Assembly (NCBI GenBank): GCA_032622095.1
Contig: CP136064.1
Location: forward strand, 257,407,863 to 257,471,862
Direction of reading: 5' to 3'
DNA: 64,000 nucleotides
Source of the DNA: Siphonodentalium dalli
Taxonomy: Eukaryota > Mollusca > Scaphopoda > Gadilida > Siphonodentaliidae
The position numbers and the translations under genes were made by a program. Shown piece by piece: positions 1-13,269 of the stretch. The notes below the pieces were generated by a model. The model did not search any database. It had not been told where the DNA came from and saw nothing but the letters and a program-made list of their open reading frames with translations. How positions within the stretch are numbered: the stretch's first letter is position 1; each line of letters begins with the position of its first letter.

Positions 1-1517
1 ATTATACTGGACACTTTTGCAACCCTTATTACTCGAAAAGTACCAGGAGTAGCACACTAAAACTTGGTACGTATCTTGGGATCAAAGAGTTGTATGCCAT
101 CGTCGCATAACGAATATTGTCCGCGTTTTCCCCGAGGAGTTATCTCCCTTTATTTGAAAAAATGTCATTTTATTATCTCGGAAATTATAAGAAGCAGAGC
201 ATCGAAAATTAGACCGTATGCACATCTCGATATGCACTACTGCCCACGGGCATAAAAACTTGGGTCCGCCCTTTCCCTGAAGAGTTACCGCCCATAGTTG
301 GCAAACCTCTATTTTATTGTACTCTGTTGTCCTCCCGTATCATTCCAGATAACTGTATTTGGTTTTTGTAGTCGTGTTGACCGTTGTCAGCTTAGTCCGA
401 GGAAGAAAATTTGACAGGGTTGGACATATATTTTTACACTGGGGTGGGGGCAATATTTTCGCAATTTCTTTTTATTATTGACATTCATCTATTTAAGTAT
501 GTAGATTCCCTGAACGAAAACAAACCCATACCGGAAAGGATTTTTGTAATCCGAGAAGAAATGCAAGAGTTACGGGCCCTCAAAGTTTGCAAGTGTCGGT
601 CCCATGTGCTTGTGACCCTATCTCCTCCGAAGATGTCGAACTTTGGATGTCGTCTGATATCCCAGTGCGTGCGGTCTGAAGAGAGCACGCGATGGGCCAA
701 ATTTTGCCAGTGTCGGTTCAGTGTTGTGGGTCAGGGGAGGGGTGGTCCGGGGTACCAATTTTGTATTCTTCTCCGAATCGGATGAAACTTGGAATATAAC
801 ATCCATACCGCCAACCGATCTAGAAACTGAAAGAATTTCGAAAATCCATTGAAAAATGTCAGAGTTGTGGGCCTTCAAACAATGCAAATTTGGCCCCATA
901 TGCTTGTGATCACATCTCCTCCGAAGATGTCAAACTTTGGATGTCAACTGATACGCCAATGCGTGCGGTCTGAAGAGAGCACGCGATGAGCCAAATTTTG
1001 CCAGTGTCGGTTCAGTGTTGTGGGTCAGGGGAGGGGTGGTCCGGGGTACCAAAATTTATTTCGTCTCCGAATCATATGAAACTTGATATATAACATATAC
1101 CATACACGTTGATCATAAAACTGAAAACAGATTGTAAATCCGTTAAAAAATGGCGGAGATTTGGGCCCTCAAACTTTGAATGTGGGCCCGTATTCTTTCC
1201 AATAAACAAAATGTTATTCGTCTCTGAATCAGACAAAATTTATAACAAATAATCAATGTAAGTAGCTGATCACAATACTCAAAACAATTTTTAAATCCAT
1301 TGGAAAATAACGGAGTTACGGGCTCTCAAAATTCGCATTTTTGGGCCGGGTTTGACTATTTCCCAATCCCGTCACCCAATTTCGAGGCAGGGGTGGGGTC
1401 ACTCCCAAACACTTGAGATCAACCCACACATGTTAAGGGAAAGATATAATCATCCTAATTCATATTTTCCGTCCCTTAACTGCGATTTATTGAGCTCATG
1501 ATTTGCCCTATTATTAT
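1..1517 (+). repeat. Family A unit, core segment (left end cut by window)
   Basis: This is the core part of a 1,747-bp tandem unit. It starts at TACTGGACAC (position 5) after an (ATT)n tract and ends just before the next TTATACTTCC. It has the same length (1,513 bp from TACTGG to the next ACTTCC) as the core starting at 26374. It is built from degenerate direct modules of about 294 bp: the copies starting near 560 and 855 share 'ctcctccgaagatgtc', 'gcggtctgaagagagcacgc' and a G-rich block, and shortened copies follow near 1130 and 1275. Short reading frames of 60-124 codons overlap on both strands and merely repeat with the unit. They show no recognisable domain, so I treat the segment as non-coding. 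Confidence 0.9.
728..752 (+). other. Potential G-quadruplex motif in the family A core (first of two per unit)
   Basis: Four G-runs (GGG, GGGG, GGGG, GGGG) are separated by loops TCA, A and TGGTCC. This fits the usual G3+N1-7 pattern. A second copy lies 294 bp downstream at 1022-1046, and both recur in every complete A core. Folding in vivo is not shown by sequence alone. Confidence 0.5.
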
Positions 1518-1736
1518 ACTTCCATGGTGTAACCAAGGAAGTATATTGTTTTTCTACTGCGGCCGTTTTCTGTTTAATTGGAAATACTCAGAAACTAATG
1601 GGAGGAGGACCGCGAAATCTCTAGCGAATGTAGGCATCTAAGGTCTACTAAAAATAATGCTATCCGGATGTTGGTCCAATATATTTTGACAGAGTTATGG
1701 CCCTTTTTCGATTATTTTTCATTATTATTATTATTA
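1518..1736 (+). repeat. Lead segment H of the next family A unit, with 5' hairpin
   Basis: The segment opens with a hairpin at 1518-1542: ACTTCC pairs with GGAAGT, TGGT pairs with ACCA, around one A/A mismatch and a GTA loop. GTATATTG follows, then about 180 bp ending in 'gagttatggccctttttcg' and an (ATT)n tract. Diagnostic bases (ttggaaatac, gaatgtaggc, aatgctatccgg) match the A units from 26374 onward, not the H' copy that follows directly. The unit is therefore interrupted here by element A' and its core resumes at 26374. Confidence 0.8.
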
Positions 1737-1740
1737 TTAT

Positions 1741-1959
1741 ACTTCCATGGTGTAACCAAGGAAGTATATTGTTTTTCTACTGCGGCCGTTTTCTGTTTAA
1801 TTGAAAATACTCAGAAACTAATGGGAGGAGGACCGCGAAATCTCTAGCGAATATAGGCATCTAAGGTCTACTAAAAATAATGGTATCCAGATGTTGGTCC
1901 AATATCTTTTGACAGAGTTATGGCCCTTTTTCGATTATTTTTCATTATTATTATTATTA
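1741..1959 (+). repeat. Lead segment H' (5' end of element A')
   Basis: This is a variant of H with the same hairpin at 1741-1765. It differs at diagnostic positions (ttgaaaatac, gaatataggc, aatggtatccag, aatatctttt). The same variant occurs at 22896 inside element A', which assigns this copy to A'. Its (ATT)n tract is interrupted by element B, and the matching A' core resumes at 21384. Confidence 0.78.
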
Positions 1960-1963
1960 TTAT

Positions 1964-1987
1964 ACTTCCATATTTTAATATGGAAGT
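1964..1987 (+). other. 5' hairpin of element B / family B units
   Basis: A ten-base perfect stem (ACTTCCATAT with ATATGGAAGT) encloses the loop TTTA. It opens every B unit. In the B2 subtype the left arm reads ACTTACATAT, which breaks one pair. Confidence 0.75.
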
Positions 1988-4900
1988 ATATTGTTATTCA
2001 ATTTTTTATTTTTCACTATTATTATTATTATTTATTATTCTTAATATATTTTGAAACCCTTATATCTCAGAAAGTTTAAAAGTTAAAGCATTGAAATTTG
2101 GTAGGTATATGCACCATGCCAAGATGCATGGTAATGGAGCATTTAGGTTTGTGCCCTAACTTGCTTACCAGAGTTATGGCCCTTAAACCAAAATTTTGGA
2201 AAAAGTTTGTGCGCAGATTTTCTCCTGTAAGAAGTCAAGCAGCTGAATTCGGTTCTCGTAATCGTGTTAACTAAGGAAAGGGCACGAATCGGGGAAATTT
2301 TCACCAAGGTCCGAAAACAATTTGTTGACTCGGGGAGGGGTGCAAAATTTGTCAATTTTTTTCTTGTCACCGATTCCAACCATTTTTACTGTCGGGTATC
2401 TATACGATGTACTGATGCTACTCGTGAAAGAATTTTGTAAATCGGGTGAGAAATGACCAAGTTATAACACATCGAAAAATGTACTAATAAAGTCCATGTG
2501 TAGAAAGTGCTTGTGTCCCGATCTTCTCCTAGACGAAGCGCAACAGCTGGATTTGCTCTATGTGAGCGTCTTAAACATAGACAGAAGACCAAACCAGGAC
2601 ATTTTGACAAAGGTCCGCTCAATTTTTCCTGGGCTAAGGGAGGGGCAAAATATGTCAATTTTTTTTTTGTCGCCGATTTGAACCAAAATGGTTGTGAAGT
2701 ATCTGTAGGATGTACCAAGTATTATCGTGCGTGAATTTTGTGAATCGGTTGACAAATGTAGAAATGGTGGCCCTTTCCTTTTTTCAAGTTTACAGGGAAA
2801 GCACTATGAATTTATATTTCTTCAACCAATCGTGACGTGTTTGGTATCATTCGATGGGGAATTTTTAGCTCTTTTAAACGATTATTCATTTGCTGCATTA
2901 TGTCGAATGAGTCCGGAGATATTCAAAAAAGTATGAACCAGAAACATACATATTGGCCTACATAGTAAAATATCGGCGCAATACCTCACCAAAACCCTGG
3001 TAAATATTATAGGGGCATAAAATACGAACACAATGGCGCAAATATTAGCTCGATATCTCGAAAATTGGCCGATATATGGCGACTTTTCTACCCGCGTCAT
3101 CAAATTTCGAGGCATGGGTGGGGGTCACACCAGAACGTTCCAACTGAACACAGAAATGTCAATAAACCATACTATCGACATTCCAATCAATTCCGAGCGA
3201 TTCCCTTATTATACTTCCATATTTTAATATGGAAGTATATTGTTATTCAATTTTTTATTTTTCACTATTATTATTATTATTTATTATTCTTAATATATTT
3301 TGAAACCCTTATATCTCAGAAAGTTTAAAAGTTAAAGCATTGAAATTTGGTAGGTATATGCACCATGCCAAGATGCATGGTAATGGAGCATTTAGGTTTG
3401 TGCCCTAACTTGCTTACCAGAGTTATGGCCCTTAAACCAAAATTTTGGAAAAAGTTTGTGCGCAGATTTTCTCCTGTAAGAAGTCAAGCAGCTGAATTCG
3501 GTTCTCGTAATCGTGTTAACTAAGGAAAGGGCACGAATCGGGGAAATTTTCACCAAGGTCCGAAAACAATTTGTTGACTCGGGGAGGGGTGCAAAATTTG
3601 TCAATTTTTTTCTTGTCACCGATTCCAACCATTTTTACTGTCGGGTATCTATACGATGTACTGATGCTACTCGTGAAAGAATTTTGTAAATCGGGTGAGA
3701 AATGACCAAGTTATAACACATCGAAAAATGTACTAATAAAGTCCATGTGTAGAAAGTGCTTGTGTCCCGATCTTCTCCTAGACGAAGCGCAACAGCTGGA
3801 TTTGCTCTATGTGAGCGTCTTAAACATAGACAGAAGACCAAACCAGGACATTTTGACAAAGGTCCGCTCAATTTTTCCTGGGCTAAGGGAGGGGCAAAAT
3901 ATGTCAATTTTTTTTTTGTCGCCGATTTGAACCAAAATGGTTGTGAAGTATCTGTAGGATGTACCAAGTATTATCGTGCGTGAATTTTGTGAATCGGTTG
4001 ACAAATGTAGAAATGGTGGCCCTTTCCTTTTTTCAAGTTTACAGGGAAAGCACTATGAATTTATATTTCTTCAACCAATCGTGACGTGTTTGGTATCATT
4101 CGATGGGGAATTTTTAGCTCTTTTAAACGATTATTCATTTGCTGCATTATGTCGAATGAGTCCGGAGATATTCAAAAAAGTATGAACCAGAAACATACAT
4201 ATTGGCCTACATAGTAAAATATCGGCGCAATACCTCACCAAAACCCTGGTAAATATTATAGGGGCATAAAATACGAACACAATGGCGCAAATATTAGCTC
4301 GATATCTCGAAAATTGGCCGATATATGGCGACTTTTCTACCCGCGTCATCAAATTTCGAGGCATGGGTGGGGGTCACACCAGAACGTTCCAACTGAACAC
4401 AGAAATGTCAATAAACCATACTATCGACATTCCAATCAATTCCGAGCGATTCCCTTATTATACTTCCATATTTTAATATGGAAGTATATTGTTATTCAAT
4501 TTTTTATTTTTCACTATTATTATTATTATTTATTATTCTTAATATATTTTGAAACCCTTATATCTCAGAAAGTTTAAAAGTTAAAGCATTGAAATTTGGT
4601 AGGTATATGCACCATGCCAAGATGCATGGTAATGGAGCATTTAGGTTTGTGCCCTAACTTGCTTACCAGAGTTATGGCCCTTAAACCAAAATTTTGGAAA
4701 AAGTTTGTGCGCAGATTTTCTCCTGTAAGAAGTCAAGCAGCTGAATTCGGTTCTCGTAATCGTGTTAACTAAGGAAAGGGCACGAATCGGGGAAATTTTC
4801 ACCAAGGTCCGAAAACAATTTGTTGACTCGGGGAGGGGTGCAAAATTTGTCAATTTTTTTCTTGTCACCGATTCCAACCATTTTTACTGTCGGGTATCTA

Positions 4901-6959
4901 TACGATGTACTGATGCTACTCGTGAAAGAATTTTGTAAATCGGGTGAGAAATGACCAAGTTATAACACATCGAAAAATGTACTAATAAAGTCCATGTGTA
5001 GAAAGTGCTTGTGTCCCGATCTTCTCCTAGACGAAGCGCAACAGCTGGATTTGCTCTATGTGAGCGTCTTAAACATAGACAGAAGACCAAACCAGGACAT
5101 TTTGACAAAGGTCCGCTCAATTTTTCCTGGGCTAAGGGAGGGGCAAAATATGTCAATTTTTTTTTTGTCGCCGATTTGAACCAAAATGGTTGTGAAGTAT
5201 CTGTAGGATGTACCAAGTATTATCGTGCGTGAATTTTGTGAATCGGTTGACAAATGTAGAAATGGTGGCCCTTTCCTTTTTTCAAGTTTACAGGGAAAGC
5301 ACTATGAATTTATATTTCTTCAACCAATCGTGACGTGTTTGGTATCATTCGATGGGGAATTTTTAGCTCTTTTAAACGATTATTCATTTGCTGCATTATG
5401 TCGAATGAGTCCGGAGATATTCAAAAAAGTATGAACCAGAAACATACATATTGGCCTACATAGTAAAATATCGGCGCAATACCTCACCAAAACCCTGGTA
5501 AATATTATAGGGGCATAAAATACGAACACAATGGCGCAAATATTAGCTCGATATCTCGAAAATTGGCCGATATATGGCGACTTTTCTACCCGCGTCATCA
5601 AATTTCGAGGCATGGGTGGGGGTCACACCAGAACGTTCCAACTGAACACAGAAATGTCAATAAACCATACTATCGACATTCCAATCAATTCCGAGCGATT
5701 CCCTTATTATACTTCCATATTTTAATATGGAAGTATATTGTTATTCAATTTTTTATTTTTCACTATTATTATTATTATTTATTATTCTTAATATATTTTG
5801 AAACCCTTATATCTCAGAAAGTTTAAAAGTTAAAGCATTGAAATTTGGTAGGTATATGCACCATGCCAAGATGCATGGTAATGGAGCATTTAGGTTTGTG
5901 CCCTAACTTGCTTACCAGAGTTATGGCCCTTAAACCAAAATTTTGGAAAAAGTTTGTGCGCAGATTTTCTCCTGTAAGAAGTCAAGCAGCTGAATTCGGT
6001 TCTCGTAATCGTGTTAACTAAGGAAAGGGCACGAATCGGGGAAATTTTCACCAAGGTCCGAAAACAATTTGTTGACTCGGGGAGGGGTGCAAAATTTGTC
6101 AATTTTTTTCTTGTCACCGATTCCAACCATTTTTACTGTCGGGTATCTATACGATGTACTGATGCTACTCGTGAAAGAATTTTGTAAATCGGGTGAGAAA
6201 TGACCAAGTTATAACACATCGAAAAATGTACTAATAAAGTCCATGTGTAGAAAGTGCTTGTGTCCCGATCTTCTCCTAGACGAAGCGCAACAGCTGGATT
6301 TGCTCTATGTGAGCGTCTTAAACATAGACAGAAGACCAAACCAGGACATTTTGACAAAGGTCCGCTCAATTTTTCCTGGGCTAAGGGAGGGGCAAAATAT
6401 GTCAATTTTTTTTTTGTCGCCGATTTGAACCAAAATGGTTGTGAAGTATCTGTAGGATGTACCAAGTATTATCGTGCGTGAATTTTGTGAATCGGTTGAC
6501 AAATGTAGAAATGGTGGCCCTTTCCTTTTTTCAAGTTTACAGGGAAAGCACTATGAATTTATATTTCTTCAACCAATCGTGACGTGTTTGGTATCATTCG
6601 ATGGGGAATTTTTAGCTCTTTTAAACGATTATTCATTTGCTGCATTATGTCGAATGAGTCCGGAGATATTCAAAAAAGTATGAACCAGAAACATACATAT
6701 TGGCCTACATAGTAAAATATCGGCGCAATACCTCACCAAAACCCTGGTAAATATTATAGGGGCATAAAATACGAACACAATGGCGCAAATATTAGCTCGA
6801 TATCTCGAAAATTGGCCGATATATGGCGACTTTTCTACCCGCGTCATCAAATTTCGAGGCATGGGTGGGGGTCACACCAGAACGTTCCAACTGAACACAG
6901 AAATGTCAATAAACCATACTATCGACATTCCAATCAATTCCGAGCGATTCCCTTATTAT
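1964..6959 (+). repeat. Four B1-type units
   Basis: These four units share ACTTCCAT, actcgggg, gtgagaaatg, cattttgac, gatttgaacc, gtaccaag and ccctggtaa. I saw no differences between them by eye. Confidence 0.85.
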
Positions 6960-7024
6960 ACTTCCATATTTTAATATGGAAGTATATTGTTATTCAATTT
7001 TTTATTTTTCACTATTATTATTAT
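6960..7024 (+). repeat. 65-bp lead-segment stub at the B1/B2 boundary
   Basis: The stub contains only the hairpin and AT-rich lead of a unit, up to its internal ATT tract. The next unit then restarts with ATACTTAC. It marks the exact switch from B1 to B2 units and resembles the 217-bp duplicated H segments of family A. Confidence 0.8.
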
Positions 7025-10000
7025 ACTTACATATTTTAATATGGAAGTATATTGTTATTCAATTTTTTATTTTTCACTATTATTATTATTATTTATTATT
7101 CTTAATATATTTTGAAACCCTTATATCTCAGAAAGTTTAAAAGTTAAAGCATTGAAATTTGGTAGGTATATGCACCATGCCAAGATGCATGGTAATGGAG
7201 CATTTAGGTTTGTGCCCTAACTTGCTTACCAGAGTTATGGCCCTTAAACCAAAATTTTGGAAAAAGTTTGTGCGCAGATTTTCTCCTGTAAGAAGTCAAG
7301 CAGCTGAATTCGGTTCTCGTAATCGTGTTAACTAAGGAAAGGGCACGAATCGGGGAAATTTTCACCAAGGTCCGAAAACAATTTGTTGACCCGGGGAGGG
7401 GTGCAAAATTTGTCAATTTTTTTCTTGTCACCGATTCCAACCATTTTTACTGTCGGGTATCTATACGATGTACTGATGCTACTCGTGAAAGAATTTTGTA
7501 AATCGGGTGATAAATGACCAAGTTATAACACATCGAAAAATGTACTAATAAAGTCCATGTGTAGAAAGTGCTTGTGTCCCGATCTTCTCCTAGACGAAGC
7601 GCAACAGCTGGATTTGCTCTATGTGAGCGTCTTAAACATAGACAGAAGACCAAACCAGGACATTTTTACAAAGGTCCGCTCAATTTTTCCTGGGCTAAGG
7701 GAGGGGCAAAATATGTCAATTTTTTTTTTGTCGCCGATTTTAACCAAAATGGTTGTGAAGTATCTGTAGGATGTACTAAGTATTATCGTGCGTGAATTTT
7801 GTGAATCGGTTGACAAATGTAGAAATGGTGGCCCTTTCCTTTTTTCAAGTTTACAGGGAAAGCACTATGAATTTATATTTCTTCAACCAATCGTGACGTG
7901 TTTGGTATCATTCGATGGGGAATTTTTAGCTCTTTTAAACGATTATTCATTTGCTGCATTATGTCGAATGAGTCCGGAGATATTCAAAAAAGTATGAACC
8001 AGAAACATACATATTGGCCTACATAGTAAAATATCGGCGCAATACCTCACCAAAACCCTAGTAAATATTATAGGGGCATAAAATACGAACACAATGGCGC
8101 AAATATTAGCTCGATATCTCGAAAATTGGCCGATATATGGCGACTTTTCTACCCGCGTCATCAAATTTCGAGGCATGGGTGGGGGTCACACCAGAACGTT
8201 CCAACTGAACACAGAAATGTCAATAAACCATACTATCGACATTCCAATCAATTCCGAGCGATTCCCTTATTATACTTACATATTTTAATATGGAAGTATA
8301 TTGTTATTCAATTTTTTATTTTTCACTATTATTATTATTATTTATTATTCTTAATATATTTTGAAACCCTTATATCTCAGAAAGTTTAAAAGTTAAAGCA
8401 TTGAAATTTGGTAGGTATATGCACCATGCCAAGATGCATGGTAATGGAGCATTTAGGTTTGTGCCCTAACTTGCTTACCAGAGTTATGGCCCTTAAACCA
8501 AAATTTTGGAAAAAGTTTGTGCGCAGATTTTCTCCTGTAAGAAGTCAAGCAGCTGAATTCGGTTCTCGTAATCGTGTTAACTAAGGAAAGGGCACGAATC
8601 GGGGAAATTTTCACCAAGGTCCGAAAACAATTTGTTGACCCGGGGAGGGGTGCAAAATTTGTCAATTTTTTTCTTGTCACCGATTCCAACCATTTTTACT
8701 GTCGGGTATCTATACGATGTACTGATGCTACTCGTGAAAGAATTTTGTAAATCGGGTGATAAATGACCAAGTTATAACACATCGAAAAATGTACTAATAA
8801 AGTCCATGTGTAGAAAGTGCTTGTGTCCCGATCTTCTCCTAGACGAAGCGCAACAGCTGGATTTGCTCTATGTGAGCGTCTTAAACATAGACAGAAGACC
8901 AAACCAGGACATTTTTACAAAGGTCCGCTCAATTTTTCCTGGGCTAAGGGAGGGGCAAAATATGTCAATTTTTTTTTTGTCGCCGATTTTAACCAAAATG
9001 GTTGTGAAGTATCTGTAGGATGTACTAAGTATTATCGTGCGTGAATTTTGTGAATCGGTTGACAAATGTAGAAATGGTGGCCCTTTCCTTTTTTCAAGTT
9101 TACAGGGAAAGCACTATGAATTTATATTTCTTCAACCAATCGTGACGTGTTTGGTATCATTCGATGGGGAATTTTTAGCTCTTTTAAACGATTATTCATT
9201 TGCTGCATTATGTCGAATGAGTCCGGAGATATTCAAAAAAGTATGAACCAGAAACATACATATTGGCCTACATAGTAAAATATCGGCGCAATACCTCACC
9301 AAAACCCTAGTAAATATTATAGGGGCATAAAATACGAACACAATGGCGCAAATATTAGCTCGATATCTCGAAAATTGGCCGATATATGGCGACTTTTCTA
9401 CCCGCGTCATCAAATTTCGAGGCATGGGTGGGGGTCACACCAGAACGTTCCAACTGAACACAGAAATGTCAATAAACCATACTATCGACATTCCAATCAA
9501 TTCCGAGCGATTCCCTTATTATACTTACATATTTTAATATGGAAGTATATTGTTATTCAATTTTTTATTTTTCACTATTATTATTATTATTTATTATTCT
9601 TAATATATTTTGAAACCCTTATATCTCAGAAAGTTTAAAAGTTAAAGCATTGAAATTTGGTAGGTATATGCACCATGCCAAGATGCATGGTAATGGAGCA
9701 TTTAGGTTTGTGCCCTAACTTGCTTACCAGAGTTATGGCCCTTAAACCAAAATTTTGGAAAAAGTTTGTGCGCAGATTTTCTCCTGTAAGAAGTCAAGCA
9801 GCTGAATTCGGTTCTCGTAATCGTGTTAACTAAGGAAAGGGCACGAATCGGGGAAATTTTCACCAAGGTCCGAAAACAATTTGTTGACCCGGGGAGGGGT
9901 GCAAAATTTGTCAATTTTTTTCTTGTCACCGATTCCAACCATTTTTACTGTCGGGTATCTATACGATGTACTGATGCTACTCGTGAAAGAATTTTGTAAA

Positions 10001-13000
10001 TCGGGTGATAAATGACCAAGTTATAACACATCGAAAAATGTACTAATAAAGTCCATGTGTAGAAAGTGCTTGTGTCCCGATCTTCTCCTAGACGAAGCGC
10101 AACAGCTGGATTTGCTCTATGTGAGCGTCTTAAACATAGACAGAAGACCAAACCAGGACATTTTTACAAAGGTCCGCTCAATTTTTCCTGGGCTAAGGGA
10201 GGGGCAAAATATGTCAATTTTTTTTTTGTCGCCGATTTTAACCAAAATGGTTGTGAAGTATCTGTAGGATGTACTAAGTATTATCGTGCGTGAATTTTGT
10301 GAATCGGTTGACAAATGTAGAAATGGTGGCCCTTTCCTTTTTTCAAGTTTACAGGGAAAGCACTATGAATTTATATTTCTTCAACCAATCGTGACGTGTT
10401 TGGTATCATTCGATGGGGAATTTTTAGCTCTTTTAAACGATTATTCATTTGCTGCATTATGTCGAATGAGTCCGGAGATATTCAAAAAAGTATGAACCAG
10501 AAACATACATATTGGCCTACATAGTAAAATATCGGCGCAATACCTCACCAAAACCCTAGTAAATATTATAGGGGCATAAAATACGAACACAATGGCGCAA
10601 ATATTAGCTCGATATCTCGAAAATTGGCCGATATATGGCGACTTTTCTACCCGCGTCATCAAATTTCGAGGCATGGGTGGGGGTCACACCAGAACGTTCC
10701 AACTGAACACAGAAATGTCAATAAACCATACTATCGACATTCCAATCAATTCCGAGCGATTCCCTTATTATACTTACATATTTTAATATGGAAGTATATT
10801 GTTATTCAATTTTTTATTTTTCACTATTATTATTATTATTTATTATTCTTAATATATTTTGAAACCCTTATATCTCAGAAAGTTTAAAAGTTAAAGCATT
10901 GAAATTTGGTAGGTATATGCACCATGCCAAGATGCATGGTAATGGAGCATTTAGGTTTGTGCCCTAACTTGCTTACCAGAGTTATGGCCCTTAAACCAAA
11001 ATTTTGGAAAAAGTTTGTGCGCAGATTTTCTCCTGTAAGAAGTCAAGCAGCTGAATTCGGTTCTCGTAATCGTGTTAACTAAGGAAAGGGCACGAATCGG
11101 GGAAATTTTCACCAAGGTCCGAAAACAATTTGTTGACCCGGGGAGGGGTGCAAAATTTGTCAATTTTTTTCTTGTCACCGATTCCAACCATTTTTACTGT
11201 CGGGTATCTATACGATGTACTGATGCTACTCGTGAAAGAATTTTGTAAATCGGGTGATAAATGACCAAGTTATAACACATCGAAAAATGTACTAATAAAG
11301 TCCATGTGTAGAAAGTGCTTGTGTCCCGATCTTCTCCTAGACGAAGCGCAACAGCTGGATTTGCTCTATGTGAGCGTCTTAAACATAGACAGAAGACCAA
11401 ACCAGGACATTTTTACAAAGGTCCGCTCAATTTTTCCTGGGCTAAGGGAGGGGCAAAATATGTCAATTTTTTTTTTGTCGCCGATTTTAACCAAAATGGT
11501 TGTGAAGTATCTGTAGGATGTACTAAGTATTATCGTGCGTGAATTTTGTGAATCGGTTGACAAATGTAGAAATGGTGGCCCTTTCCTTTTTTCAAGTTTA
11601 CAGGGAAAGCACTATGAATTTATATTTCTTCAACCAATCGTGACGTGTTTGGTATCATTCGATGGGGAATTTTTAGCTCTTTTAAACGATTATTCATTTG
11701 CTGCATTATGTCGAATGAGTCCGGAGATATTCAAAAAAGTATGAACCAGAAACATACATATTGGCCTACATAGTAAAATATCGGCGCAATACCTCACCAA
11801 AACCCTAGTAAATATTATAGGGGCATAAAATACGAACACAATGGCGCAAATATTAGCTCGATATCTCGAAAATTGGCCGATATATGGCGACTTTTCTACC
11901 CGCGTCATCAAATTTCGAGGCATGGGTGGGGGTCACACCAGAACGTTCCAACTGAACACAGAAATGTCAATAAACCATACTATCGACATTCCAATCAATT
12001 CCGAGCGATTCCCTTATTATACTTACATATTTTAATATGGAAGTATATTGTTATTCAATTTTTTATTTTTCACTATTATTATTATTATTTATTATTCTTA
12101 ATATATTTTGAAACCCTTATATCTCAGAAAGTTTAAAAGTTAAAGCATTGAAATTTGGTAGGTATATGCACCATGCCAAGATGCATGGTAATGGAGCATT
12201 TAGGTTTGTGCCCTAACTTGCTTACCAGAGTTATGGCCCTTAAACCAAAATTTTGGAAAAAGTTTGTGCGCAGATTTTCTCCTGTAAGAAGTCAAGCAGC
12301 TGAATTCGGTTCTCGTAATCGTGTTAACTAAGGAAAGGGCACGAATCGGGGAAATTTTCACCAAGGTCCGAAAACAATTTGTTGACCCGGGGAGGGGTGC
12401 AAAATTTGTCAATTTTTTTCTTGTCACCGATTCCAACCATTTTTACTGTCGGGTATCTATACGATGTACTGATGCTACTCGTGAAAGAATTTTGTAAATC
12501 GGGTGATAAATGACCAAGTTATAACACATCGAAAAATGTACTAATAAAGTCCATGTGTAGAAAGTGCTTGTGTCCCGATCTTCTCCTAGACGAAGCGCAA
12601 CAGCTGGATTTGCTCTATGTGAGCGTCTTAAACATAGACAGAAGACCAAACCAGGACATTTTTACAAAGGTCCGCTCAATTTTTCCTGGGCTAAGGGAGG
12701 GGCAAAATATGTCAATTTTTTTTTTGTCGCCGATTTTAACCAAAATGGTTGTGAAGTATCTGTAGGATGTACTAAGTATTATCGTGCGTGAATTTTGTGA
12801 ATCGGTTGACAAATGTAGAAATGGTGGCCCTTTCCTTTTTTCAAGTTTACAGGGAAAGCACTATGAATTTATATTTCTTCAACCAATCGTGACGTGTTTG
12901 GTATCATTCGATGGGGAATTTTTAGCTCTTTTAAACGATTATTCATTTGCTGCATTATGTCGAATGAGTCCGGAGATATTCAAAAAAGTATGAACCAGAA

Positions 13001-13269
13001 ACATACATATTGGCCTACATAGTAAAATATCGGCGCAATACCTCACCAAAACCCTAGTAAATATTATAGGGGCATAAAATACGAACACAATGGCGCAAAT
13101 ATTAGCTCGATATCTCGAAAATTGGCCGATATATGGCGACTTTTCTACCCGCGTCATCAAATTTCGAGGCATGGGTGGGGGTCACACCAGAACGTTCCAA
13201 CTGAACACAGAAATGTCAATAAACCATACTATCGACATTCCAATCAATTCCGAGCGATTCCCTTATTAT
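7025..13269 (+). repeat. Five B2-type units
   Basis: These units share the alternative states ACTTACAT, acccgggg, gtgataaatg, catttttac, gattttaacc, gtactaag and ccctagtaa. The CCCGGG created in this subtype is absent from B1. Confidence 0.85.
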
